Positions 54,136 to 64,000 of a stretch of DNA of 64,000 nt are shown piece by piece; position 1 is the first letter of the stretch; each line of letters opens with the position of its first letter. The stretch is from Streptomyces fagopyri (GTDB lineage: Bacteria > Actinomycetota > Actinomycetes > Streptomycetales > Streptomycetaceae), in the NCBI RefSeq assembly GCF_009498275.1, contig NZ_CP045643.1, positions 1,736,001 through 1,800,000 of the forward strand, in the 5' to 3' direction. Made by a program: the position numbers and the translations under genes. Under the pieces are notes generated by a model that made no database searches, was not told where the DNA came from, and worked only from the letters and a program-made list of their open reading frames with translations.

Positions 54136-56043
54136 GTGCCACCTGAGCCACCTGAGAGCTCCTTCCTGTCGGGGCAGACCGAGTGCGGCAAGACCGCCCA
54201 CGGTCCGCTGCGGGACTTCCTGCGGACCGAGACCGGCAGCGCGGCCGTACTGCTCACCGCGGCGCTCCTGGCGCTCGCCTGGGCCAACATCGGACCCGGC
54301 TCGTACGCGTCCTTCTGGCACACCGGGCTGTCGGTCCGCGTCGGATCGGGTGAGGTCGCCCTCGGCCTGCGCGAGTGGGTGAACAGCGGCCTGATGACGC
54401 TGTTCTTCTTCGTCGTGGGCCTGGAGGCCCGCCGCGAGTTCGACATGGGCGAACTACGGGAGCGCCGGCGGGTCACGCTGCCGGTGCTGGCGGGGCTCAG
54501 CGGCATGGCCGTGCCCGTCGCGGTCTACCTGGCCGTCAACGCGGGCCACGCCTCCGCGCAGGGGTGGGGCACCGCCATGTCGACGGACACGGCCTTCGCG
54601 CTGGGCATGCTCGCCATCTTCGGTACGCGGCTGCCCGGCAGTCTGCGGGTCTTCATCCTCAGCGTCTCCGTCGTGGACGACTTCGTGGCCCTGGCCGTCA
54701 TCGCCTTCGCCTACAGCAAGGCCGTCTCGGTACCCGCGCTGCTGACGGCGCTGGGCCTGTTCGCCGTCCTCCTGCTGGTGCGACGCACCCTGGGGATGCG
54801 GATCCCGGCCCTGTACGCGGTGCTGGGCGTGGCCATCTGGGTGGCGCTCCTGAAGTCGGGGGTGGACCCGGTCGTGACGGGGCTCGCGATGGGCCTGCTG
54901 ACCTACGCCCGGCCGGCCGAACGCAGCGACCTGGAACACGCGAGCAGGCTGTTCAGGCGCTTCCGCGAGCAGCCGACGCCGGAACTGGAGCGCACGGTGC
55001 GCAAAGGGCTGGCCTCGACACTCTCCCCCAACGAGCGGCTCCAGCGGATGTTCCACCCCTGGACGAGCTATGTGATCGTGCCGCTGTTCGCCCTCGCCAA
55101 CGCCGGCATCACGGTCAGCGGCGACGAGCTGGCCCACGCCTTCACCTCGCCGATCACGCTCGGCATCCTCTTCGGCTACGTCCTCGGCAAACCGCTCGGC
55201 ATCATCGGGGCCGCCCTCCTGACCACACGCGTCAGCCGCGGACGCCTCAAGCCGCCGGCCGGCTGGGGCGCCGTCACCGCGGGCGGCACGCTGGCCGGGG
55301 TCGGGTTCACCGTCTCGCTGCTCATCGCGACCCTCGCTTTCGACGGTGACGAACTGGCGCAGGCGAAGGTCGGGATCCTGGCCGCGGTGGCCTGCTCGTT
55401 CCTCGTCACCTGGCTGGTCACCCGGGTGATCGGGGCCCTGCCGAAGCGTGCGCGCTCGCGGGCCCTGCTCGGTACGGGCCAGAGCATCGTGGATCTCAGC
55501 GACTCCGTCGACGTGCGGCGCGACCATGTACGCGGCCCGCTGGACGCGCCCGTGACGCTGGTCGAGTACGGGGATTTCGAGTGCCCGTACTGCGGGCTGG
55601 CCGAGCCCGTGGTGCGCGAGCTGCTCGCCGACTTCGGGGACGTACGGTACGTATGGCGGCATCTGCCGCTGCACGACGTGCACCCCAACGCGCAGCTGGC
55701 CGCCGAGGCGGCCGAGGCCGCGGCGCTCCAGGACGGCTACTGGGAGATGCACGACCTGCTGCTGGAACACCAGGGGGACCTGCTGCCCAAGGACCTGCTC
55801 CACTACGGCGAGGCGATCGGCCTCGACATCGACCGCTTCCGCGCCGACCTGCGGGCCGGTGCGGGTTCCTCCCACATCGCGGCGGATCTGGAGTCCGCCG
55901 ATCTCAGCGGCGTTTCCGGTACGCCGACGTTCTTCGTCAACGGCCGCCGTCATCACGGCGCCTACGACATCGCCTCGCTGTCGGCGGCCGTGCGCGCCGC
56001 GCGGGAGAGGGCGGCGCTCACCGGGGCGGGCCGGACGGCCTGA
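54136..56043 (+). CDS. nhaA: Na+/H+ antiporter NhaA fused to a DsbA/thioredoxin-like domain
   Basis: This 635-residue protein has an NhaA antiporter (about 25-435) with the ion-binding pair in '[14 protein letters not shown]' and '[11 protein letters not shown]', followed by a thioredoxin-fold domain with Cys483-Pro-Tyr-Cys486 in '[15 protein letters not shown]' and the cis-Pro loop '[14 protein letters not shown]'. This fusion is known from actinobacteria. GTG 54136 is chosen because GGAG is five bases upstream; a GTG at 54130 is possible. The antiporter controls internal Na+/pH; the redox partner of the thioredoxin domain is unknown. Confidence 0.9.
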   Translation: MPPEPPESSFLSGQTECGKTAHGPLRDFLRTETGSAAVLLTAALLALAWANIGPGSYASFWHTGLSVRVGSGEVALGLREWVNSGLMTLFFFVVGLEARREFDMGELRERRRVTLPVLAGLSGMAVPVAVYLAVNAGHASAQGWGTAMSTDTAFALGMLAIFGTRLPGSLRVFILSVSVVDDFVALAVIAFAYSKAVSVPALLTALGLFAVLLLVRRTLGMRIPALYAVLGVAIWVALLKSGVDPVVTGLAMGLLTYARPAERSDLEHASRLFRRFREQPTPELERTVRKGLASTLSPNERLQRMFHPWTSYVIVPLFALANAGITVSGDELAHAFTSPITLGILFGYVLGKPLGIIGAALLTTRVSRGRLKPPAGWGAVTAGGTLAGVGFTVSLLIATLAFDGDELAQAKVGILAAVACSFLVTWLVTRVIGALPKRARSRALLGTGQSIVDLSDSVDVRRDHVRGPLDAPVTLVEYGDFECPYCGLAEPVVRELLADFGDVRYVWRHLPLHDVHPNAQLAAEAAEAAALQDGYWEMHDLLLEHQGDLLPKDLLHYGEAIGLDIDRFRADLRAGAGSSHIAADLESADLSGVSGTPTFFVNGRRHHGAYDIASLSAAVRAARERAALTGAGRTA

Positions 56044-56179
56044 CACCGGCCCCCCGCGCCGGCCCGGCACCGGTCCGGCGCCGCCCCCGACAGCGGTCTG
56101 CGCCGCCGGTTGCCGGCGCTCCCGACGGCGACGAGGGCCGGAGAGCCCGGCCGGCCGGACCCTCGGTCCGCGGCGCCGC

Positions 56180-56255
56180 GGGGACCGCGCCGCCGGGCGG
56201 CCCGGAAGCCTGATCCCCGGGGACCGCGCCGCCCGGCGGCCCGGGAGCCAGATCC
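56180..56255. repeat. Imperfect 39-bp direct repeat between nhaA and nadK
   Basis: A unit starting GGGGACCGCGCCGCC is present at 56180 and again at 56219 with about 85-90 percent identity by eye. The 258-bp gap between convergent nhaA and nadK is otherwise G/C-rich without genes; stems made from the units could terminate transcription. Confidence 0.5.
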
Positions 56256-56301
56256 GCACGGCCGCGTACACCGGCACGGCACGCCACGACGTCCCGGTGC
56301 G

Positions 56302-57222
56302 TCACCGCTCCGGGATATCGGCGTGGAGTCCGAAATCGGCGTGGTCGTCGGGATGGGGGCGGCCCGCTTCGATGCTTCCCCTGATGCCGAGCTTCCTGCG
56401 CGCCCGCTGGTAGAACGTGGTGCCGCCGAGACGCACCACCTGAGCGGCCGCGGGGCAGGCCGCCACGGTGATCCGGTCGCCCGCGTCGAGGTATCCGACC
56501 ACCTCGCCGTCGACCTCGACCGCCAACCGCCCTGTCGTCGGCAGCAGTTCGAGCGTGACGTCCTCGTCCGCCGGCAGGACCAGCGCCCTGTCGAACGAGG
56601 AGTGCGCGCTGGCCGGTACGACGAGGATGGCCTCCACCCTGGGCGAGAGGATCGGGCCGCCCGCGGCGAAGCTGTACGCCGTCGATCCGGTCGACGTGGC
56701 GACCACGAGCGCGTCGGCGGCGTAACGGATGAACTCGTCCCCCTGGAGGCTGATGGAGATGGCGGCCATACCGTGGCCCGGCACCCGTACGACCGCGATG
56801 TCGTTGAAGGCCCGGAAGTCGCGCCCGTCCGGCAGGCGGGTCCGTACGGCCATGCGGGCCTCGGTGGTGAAGCGGCCGCTGTCGATGCGGTCGAGAGCCG
56901 GTGCCAGGTCCTCGACGTCGATCTCGGCGAGGAATCCCAGCCGGCCCAGATTGACGCCGAGCACCGGGGTGGCGGAGCCGGAGAGCAGCCGCATGGCGCG
57001 GAGCATGGTTCCGTCACCGCCGAGACTCACGATCAGACCGGCCTTGGCCACCAGTGCTTCGGCCGACACGGCCACGGCGCTGCACGCGATGCGCCCCACC
57101 TCGTCCGGCAGCCCCAGCACCTCGGTCCGGTTCGTACGGGCCCAGTCCACGACGGATTCGATGACCGGCCCCGGATTGCGCCTGGGATGCAGAATCAGGC
57201 CGATCGATCCGATCTGACCCAT
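56302..57222 (-). CDS. nadK: NAD kinase
   Basis: The 306-residue enzyme phosphorylates NAD to NADP. The GGDGT motif is Gly68-Thr72 in 'IVSLGGDGTMLRAMRLL'; 'VLGVNLGRLGFLAEI' and 'ATSTGSTAYSFAAGGPI' are also diagnostic. The usual NE motif reads 'FNDIAVVR', with Asp for Glu, and the C-terminal ~25 residues are an extra His/Asp-rich tail. Streptomyces usually has more than one NAD kinase, so this may be a paralogue. ATG 57222 follows GGGGAATCC. Confidence 0.92.
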   Translation of the reverse strand: MGQIGSIGLILHPRRNPGPVIESVVDWARTNRTEVLGLPDEVGRIACSAVAVSAEALVAKAGLIVSLGGDGTMLRAMRLLSGSATPVLGVNLGRLGFLAEIDVEDLAPALDRIDSGRFTTEARMAVRTRLPDGRDFRAFNDIAVVRVPGHGMAAISISLQGDEFIRYAADALVVATSTGSTAYSFAAGGPILSPRVEAILVVPASAHSSFDRALVLPADEDVTLELLPTTGRLAVEVDGEVVGYLDAGDRITVAACPAAAQVVRLGGTTFYQRARRKLGIRGSIEAGRPHPDDHADFGLHADIPER

Positions 57223-57360
57223 GAGGATTCCCCTTACGTCGAAGCGACGGTCCCGAGTGCTCCACCATTGTCCTGCGGTGTGGCTTTCGCGCCGGTGCGG
57301 CCGGGAACGCGACGGGTGTCCGCGCGGGGACGGTGGGCCACCGGCCGCACCGCTGGTGCT

Positions 57361-59268
57361 TCAGTCCATCATCAGCCCGAGGCTCCGCTCGTGGGCGCTT
57401 TCGGGCCGCGGCTCGTCGAACTGGGTCCGGTACAGCTCCGCGTACCGCCCCTCCGCCGCCAGCAGCTCCTCGTGGGTGCCGCGCTCCACGATCCGTCCCG
57501 CCTCGACGACCAGGATCACGTCGGCGGCGCGCACCGTGGACAGCCGGTGGGCGATCACCAGGGCCGTGCGCCCGGCCAGTGCCTCGGCGAGCGCTTCCTG
57601 CACCGCCGCCTCCGAGGTGTTGTCCAGGTGCGCGGTGGCCTCGTCGAGGATGACGACGCGCTGGCGGGCGAGCAGCAGCCGGGCGATGGTCATCCGCTGG
57701 CGTTCGCCGCCGGAGAGCCGGTAGCCGCGCTCGCCGACCACGGTGTCGAGGCCGTCGGGCAGGGAGCGCACCAGCTCCTCCAGACGGGCGCGCCGCAGTA
57801 CGTCCCACAGTTCCTGCTCCGTCGCGGCGGGGCGGGCCAGCAGCAGGTTGTCGCGTACCGAGTCGTGGAAGAGGTGGCCGTCCTGGGTGACCATGCCGAG
57901 GGTCCGGCGCATCGAGGCGGCGCTCAGGTCGCGGACGTCGACGCCGCCGATGCGCACGGTGCCCCCGTCGGTGTCGTAGAGCCGCGGCAGCAGTTGGGCG
58001 ATGGTCGACTTGCCCGCTCCGGAGGAGCCGACGAGCGCGACGGTCTGACCGGGTTCGGCGCGGAAGGAGACGCCGCGCAGGACCTCCGCGCCGGCCCGGG
58101 TGTCGAGGGCGGCGACCTCCTCCAGGGAGGCGAGGGAGACCTTGTCCGCGGCCGGGTAGGCGAAGGTGACGTCGTCGAACTCCACGGAGGCGGGACCGTC
58201 CGGGACCTCCCGGGCGTCCGGCTTCTCCTCGATGAGCGGCTTGAGGTCGAGCACCTCGAAGACCCGTTCGAAGCTCACCAGGGCGCTCATGACTTCGACA
58301 CGCGCCCCGGCGAGCGAGGTGAGGGGCGCGTACAGCCGGGTCAGCAGCAGCGCGAGCGAGACGACGGCGCCCGGTTCCAGGGTGCCGCGCAGCGCGTACC
58401 AGCCGCCGAGCCCGTACACGAGGGCCAGCGCCAGGGCGGAGACCATCGTCAGGGCCGTGATGAACGCCGACTGCGCCATCGCCGTACGCACCCCGATGTC
58501 CCGGACCCGCGCGGCGCGCGCCGCGAACTCGGCGGACTCGTCCTCGGGCCGTCCGAAGAGCTTGACGAGGGTGGCTCCGGGTGCGGAGAACCGCTCGGTC
58601 ATCCGGGTGCCCATGGCCGCGTTCAGATGCGCGGCCTCACGCTGCATCCTGGCCATCCGGCCGCCCATGCGCCGCGCGGGCACCACGAACACCGGCAGCA
58701 GCACCAGTGCGAGCAGCGTGATCTGCCAGGACAGGGTCAGCATGACGGCGAGGGTGAGCAGCAGGGTGACGATGTTGCCGACCACTCCGGAGAGGGTGTT
58801 GCTGAAGGCGCGCTGGGCGCCGATCACGTCGTTGTTGAGTCGACTGACGAGCGCGCCCGTACGGGTACGTGTGAAGAACGCGACCGGCATGCGCTGTACA
58901 TGATCGAACACAGCCGCCCGCAGATCCAGGATGAGTCCCTCGCCCAGCGTCGCCGACAGCCAGCGGCTGAGAATCCCGAGCCCCGCCTCGGCGAACGCGA
59001 TGAGCGCGATGAGCACGGCAAGGCGGACGACGGTGCCCTCGTCGCCGCCGGACACGATGGCGTCCACGACGCGCCCCGCGAGCACCGGCGTCGCGACGGC
59101 CAGCAGCGCGGTGATCACGCTCAGTACGACGAACTGGCCGATACGGCGGCGGTGCGGGCGGGCGAAGGCCGCGATGCGGCGCAGGGTGGCGCGGGCGAAG
59201 GGGCGGCTCTCCTGCTGCGCGTTCATCACGCTGTGCAGCTGTGTCCAGGCTGTGGTCTCCATGCTCAT
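57361..59268 (-). CDS. ABC transporter, fused permease-ATPase exporter, SoxR-controlled
   Basis: This is a 635-residue half-transporter: six-helix permease domain (about 45-330), then the ATPase with Walker A 'LVGSSGAGKST', signature 'LSGGERQRMTIARLLL', Walker B 'VVILDEATAHLD' and H-loop 'LVIAHRLSTV'. It likely works as a homodimer and exports a hydrophobic compound. The start ATG 59268 lies only about seven bases past the -10 of a SoxR-type promoter, implying a leaderless mRNA. In S. coelicolor SoxR is known to control an ABC transporter among a few genes; this looks like the counterpart. Confidence 0.9.
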   Translation of the reverse strand: MSMETTAWTQLHSVMNAQQESRPFARATLRRIAAFARPHRRRIGQFVVLSVITALLAVATPVLAGRVVDAIVSGGDEGTVVRLAVLIALIAFAEAGLGILSRWLSATLGEGLILDLRAAVFDHVQRMPVAFFTRTRTGALVSRLNNDVIGAQRAFSNTLSGVVGNIVTLLLTLAVMLTLSWQITLLALVLLPVFVVPARRMGGRMARMQREAAHLNAAMGTRMTERFSAPGATLVKLFGRPEDESAEFAARAARVRDIGVRTAMAQSAFITALTMVSALALALVYGLGGWYALRGTLEPGAVVSLALLLTRLYAPLTSLAGARVEVMSALVSFERVFEVLDLKPLIEEKPDAREVPDGPASVEFDDVTFAYPAADKVSLASLEEVAALDTRAGAEVLRGVSFRAEPGQTVALVGSSGAGKSTIAQLLPRLYDTDGGTVRIGGVDVRDLSAASMRRTLGMVTQDGHLFHDSVRDNLLLARPAATEQELWDVLRRARLEELVRSLPDGLDTVVGERGYRLSGGERQRMTIARLLLARQRVVILDEATAHLDNTSEAAVQEALAEALAGRTALVIAHRLSTVRAADVILVVEAGRIVERGTHEELLAAEGRYAELYRTQFDEPRPESAHERSLGLMMD

Positions 59269-59275
59269 GGAAGTG

Positions 59276-59306
59276 ACCGTAGGACCTCAAGCTTCGTTGA
59301 GGTCAA
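59276..59306 (-). promoter_or_regulatory. SoxR-type promoter/operator (19-bp spacer)
   Basis: On the minus strand TTGACC (59306-59301) and TACGGT (59281-59276) are separated by 19 bases, the over-long spacing of MerR-family activated promoters. Between them lies a perfect inverted repeat: CCTCAA-GCTTCG-TTGAGG on the plus strand (59285-59302), extended to 8-bp arms GACCTCAA/TTGAGGTC. It matches the known SoxR box layout (CCTCAA-N6-TTGAGG). The transcription start predicted from -10 coincides with the ATG. Confidence 0.8.
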
Positions 59307-59355
59307 TGTCTTGCGGAAGAAGTCCACGCGCACGAAGGAACGACCCAGGGAACTC

Positions 59356-60465
59356 ATGACGGCATCCATGACGGAATCCACGACGACCCCGCCTCCTCCC
59401 GCACCTTGCCCGGCGTGTCAGCCGCCGGACCAGCGCCCGCAACCTCCCGTTGGTGCGGTGTGGAAAACCTCTCCGAGTGTGACAGCGGTCCGTTTTCCCC
59501 AGACGCCCCCGCGGAGCCCCCTCAAGGGACTCTCCCGGCGCCTCCCCCTCCGGTCGGTCCTGTGCCTGATCCCGCTCGCCCTCGTGCTGGTGGTCGGCGT
59601 GCGCCACCGCTCCGTGCTCGTGGAGGGCTTCGGCCATCTGCGGGCCGCCGAGTGGCCGTGGCTGCTCGCGGCGGTCGTCGCGACCTGTCTGACCTGGGTC
59701 GCCGCGGCCGTCACCCGGCAGGGCGCGGTCGTGGAGCGGCTGCCCGCGCGCCGGCTGCTCGCCACCCAGTTCGCGGCGGGTGCCGCCAATCACCTGCTGC
59801 CGACGGGGCTGGGCGCCGGCGCGGTCAATCTGCGTTTCATGACGGTGTGCGGTGTTCCGCTCGCCCGCTCCTCCGCGGCGCTCGCGCTGTACATGCTCGC
59901 CGAGTCGGTCGCCCGCCTGGCCCTGCTGGCCGGCCTGCTCGTCGCGTTCCCCGGAGCGCTGCGGCTCGGAGGCCTTCTCCCGGACGGGACTACGGGCCCC
60001 CTGCTGCTCGGCGCGGGCGCGCTGCTGTGCGTCGCGGTGACGGTGCTGCTGTGCGTACGACGGGTGCGCGTGGCGGTGCTGTCGTTCCTGCGCACCGCGC
60101 TCGGGGAGGCGCGCTCGGTGCACTCCCGTCCGGCGCGCGCGTGTGCGCTGTGGGGCGGCTCGCTCGCCTTCCCGCTGCTGCAGGCCGCCGGTCTGACCGC
60201 GGTGGGACAGGCGATGAACCTGCCGGTGCCGCCGCTGCACATGGCGCTGGCGTACCTGGCCGCGACCGCCGCGGTGGCGGTGGTTCCCACCCCGGGCGGG
60301 ATCGGCTCGGTGGAGGCGGCGCTCGTCGTCGCGCTGGTGGCGGCGGGCGGTCCGGTGGCGGTGGCCACGGCGGTCGTCCTGGCGTTCCGGATCATCACCG
60401 TGTGGCTGCCGTTGCTGCCCGGAGCACTGACCCTGGGGGCGCTGGTGCGTCTGAAGGTGATCTGA
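59356..60465 (+). CDS. Lysylphosphatidylglycerol-synthase-type flippase membrane protein (PF03706-like)
   Basis: This 369-residue protein has seven to nine hydrophobic helices, with 'QFAAGAANHLLPTGLGAGAVNLRF' and 'VVPTPGGIGSVEAALVVAL' as the two re-entrant motifs of the MprF-type transmembrane domain, but no C-terminal synthase domain. It may move a lipid or lipid-linked sugar across the membrane. The N-terminal ~65 residues are Pro/Thr-rich and cytoplasmic, with a CPAC motif. ATG 59356 has CAGGGAA just upstream. It diverges from the SoxR-type promoter of the ABC exporter. Confidence 0.8.
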   Translation: MTASMTESTTTPPPPAPCPACQPPDQRPQPPVGAVWKTSPSVTAVRFPQTPPRSPLKGLSRRLPLRSVLCLIPLALVLVVGVRHRSVLVEGFGHLRAAEWPWLLAAVVATCLTWVAAAVTRQGAVVERLPARRLLATQFAAGAANHLLPTGLGAGAVNLRFMTVCGVPLARSSAALALYMLAESVARLALLAGLLVAFPGALRLGGLLPDGTTGPLLLGAGALLCVAVTVLLCVRRVRVAVLSFLRTALGEARSVHSRPARACALWGGSLAFPLLQAAGLTAVGQAMNLPVPPLHMALAYLAATAAVAVVPTPGGIGSVEAALVVALVAAGGPVAVATAVVLAFRIITVWLPLLPGALTLGALVRLKVI

Positions 60466-60511
60466 GCGGTCCCCGGACGGCACGCGAACGGCACGGAGTA
60501 GCCTCGGACGT

Positions 60512-60549
60512 ACGTCAGTCGGGAGAAGACGCACGTCAGCCGGGAGAAG
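60512..60549. repeat. Direct repeat in the enoyl-CoA hydratase leader
   Basis: ACGTCAGTCGGGAGAAG (60512-60528) and ACGTCAGCCGGGAGAAG (60533-60549) differ by one base and lie one 21-base period apart. The second copy contains the ribosome site GGGAGAAGGGG of the downstream ATG, so duplication of the translation signal is likely. Confidence 0.5.
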
Positions 60550-60560
60550 GGGTCAGCGGC

Positions 60561-61325
60561 ATGCCGGTCCGGACCGAACGCCAGGGGTACGTCACCACGG
60601 TCGTTCTTTCCCGCCCCGCCGCACGCAACGCGGTGGACGGCCCGACGGCCGTCGAACTCGCCGACGCGTTCCGGGAGTTCGAAGCCGACGACACGGCCCG
60701 GGTGGCAGTGCTCTGGGGCGAGGGCGGCACGTTCTGCGCGGGCGCGGACCTCAAGGCGATCGGTACCGAGGACGGCAACCGGGTGGCCGAGGACGGTGAC
60801 GGGCCGATGGGCCCGACCCGGATGCGGCTGTCCAAGCCGGTGATCGCGGCGGTCGCGGGGCATGCCGTGGCCGGGGGTCTGGAACTGGCGCTCTGGTGCG
60901 ATCTGCGGGTCGCGGAGGAGGACGCGGTCTTCGGTGTGTTCTGTCGCCGCTGGGGTGTTCCGCTCATCGACGGCGGCACCGTGCGCCTGCCCCGCCTCAT
61001 CGGCACCAGCCGCGCGCTGGACATGATCCTCACCGGCCGCCCGGTCCCCGCCTCCGAGGCGTACGAGATGGGGCTCGCCAACCGCCTCGTACCGACCGGC
61101 GGCTCCCGTGCCGCCGCCGAGGAACTGGCCGCCGGGATCGCCGACTTCCCCCAGTCCTGCCTGCGCAGCGACCGCGCCTCGGTCCTCGACCAGGAGGGCC
61201 TGGTGGAGAAGACCGCCATGCGTGGTGAACTACGGCACGGCATGGGCGTGTTGGCCGACAGCATGGAGGGCGCCGCCCGCTTCGCGTCGGGAGCCGGGCG
61301 GCACGGTTCGTTCAGCGGGACGTGA
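60561..61325 (+). CDS. Enoyl-CoA hydratase/isomerase (crotonase family)
   Basis: The 254-residue crotonase has oxyanion hole 1 in 'GTFCAGADLKAIG', oxyanion hole 2 in 'GHAVAGGLELALWCDLRVAEEDAVFG' and a helix 'GTSRALDMILTGRPVPASEAYEMGL'. The first catalytic Glu of mitochondrial crotonase lies in the 'VAGGLELA' region; the second Glu position appears as 'GVPLIDGGT', so hydratase activity is not certain and an isomerase or hydrolase is possible. It has no partner gene of beta-oxidation nearby. Confidence 0.83.
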   Translation: MPVRTERQGYVTTVVLSRPAARNAVDGPTAVELADAFREFEADDTARVAVLWGEGGTFCAGADLKAIGTEDGNRVAEDGDGPMGPTRMRLSKPVIAAVAGHAVAGGLELALWCDLRVAEEDAVFGVFCRRWGVPLIDGGTVRLPRLIGTSRALDMILTGRPVPASEAYEMGLANRLVPTGGSRAAAEELAAGIADFPQSCLRSDRASVLDQEGLVEKTAMRGELRHGMGVLADSMEGAARFASGAGRHGSFSGT

Positions 61326-61591
61326 AGCCGGCGAGGACCGCGCGAGGACGTCCGGTTGCGTCAAGAGCCGCCGCGCGGGGGCCCGGTGACGGAAGGACGG
61401 CCGTCGCCCGGGTGCGTGGACCCCGTGACGGACCTACCCCCGGGTACGGCAGGATGAGCGGTCGCCCCGGACGCCGAACCGCCGTCGGGGCGTGATCGCG
61501 CGTTCCCGGATTCGAGCAGGTGGCAAGTGACGACACAGCGCATACGGCCCGCGGGCCCTCACCCCGGTCCCGGTCTCCGAGGAGGTCGTCG

Positions 61592-64000
<2,409 letters not shown>

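Overview
The window is high-GC actinobacterial chromosome, almost certainly Streptomyces. The signs are dense genes with strong GC bias at third codon positions, frequent GTG and TTG starts behind GGAGG-type ribosome sites, 4-nt start/stop overlaps, Tat signal peptides, FadR/LacI regulators, an Rpf-like wall enzyme, a monomeric isocitrate dehydrogenase and a WS/DGAT acyltransferase. No rRNA, IS element, CRISPR array or phage module was seen.

Layout. 0-5.6 kb: the 5' part of an Fpg/Nei DNA glycosylase, a PAS-GAF-SpoIIE phosphatase, a secreted lipoprotein and a lipase-maturation-factor membrane protein. 5.6-14.5 kb: an eight-gene, tightly overlapping operon for L-fucose (or a related 6-deoxysugar): a CUT2 ABC importer, then a dehydratase, SDR, aldo/keto reductase, mutarotase and lactonase, with a divergent FadR-type regulator. 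14.5-25.3 kb: a six-gene operon with a divergent LacI regulator: CUT1 sugar importer without its own ATPase, GH5 enzyme, Tat-secreted GH85 endo-beta-N-acetylglucosaminidase and GH38 alpha-mannosidase. 26.9-29.2 kb: a Tat-secreted GH29 alpha-L-fucosidase. Together 5.6-29.2 kb reads as a locus for harvesting N-glycans and fucose from glycoproteins: release outside the cell, import, trimming in the cytosol, and oxidation of fucose.

29.4-44.3 kb is mixed: an amidase, a GNAT enzyme, a 58-residue small protein, a permease behind a CsoR-type operator, a degenerate HD protein, two SDRs (one with a zinc ribbon and no catalytic Tyr), a WS/DGAT acyltransferase, the glgA/glgC pair, an FhuF-like protein, a DMT-type transporter and an Rpf/LysM/M23 wall enzyme. 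44.7-52.7 kb: gnd, a proline-rich small protein, a racemase-like protein and GNAT pair, panD, a cyclase/TPP-enzyme pair, an SRPBCC protein and a second aldo/keto reductase.

53.0-54.1 kb is a decayed stretch. It holds a tRNA-like locus on the minus strand whose 3' half precedes its 5' half (a circularly permuted arrangement), next to a broken MFS transporter gene. 54.1-64 kb: an NhaA-DsbA fusion, NAD kinase, an ABC exporter under a textbook SoxR-type promoter with an apparently leaderless start, a flippase-like membrane protein, an enoyl-CoA hydratase, an MscS channel and the start of icd.

All functional assignments come from reading motifs and context by eye; no database search was run.
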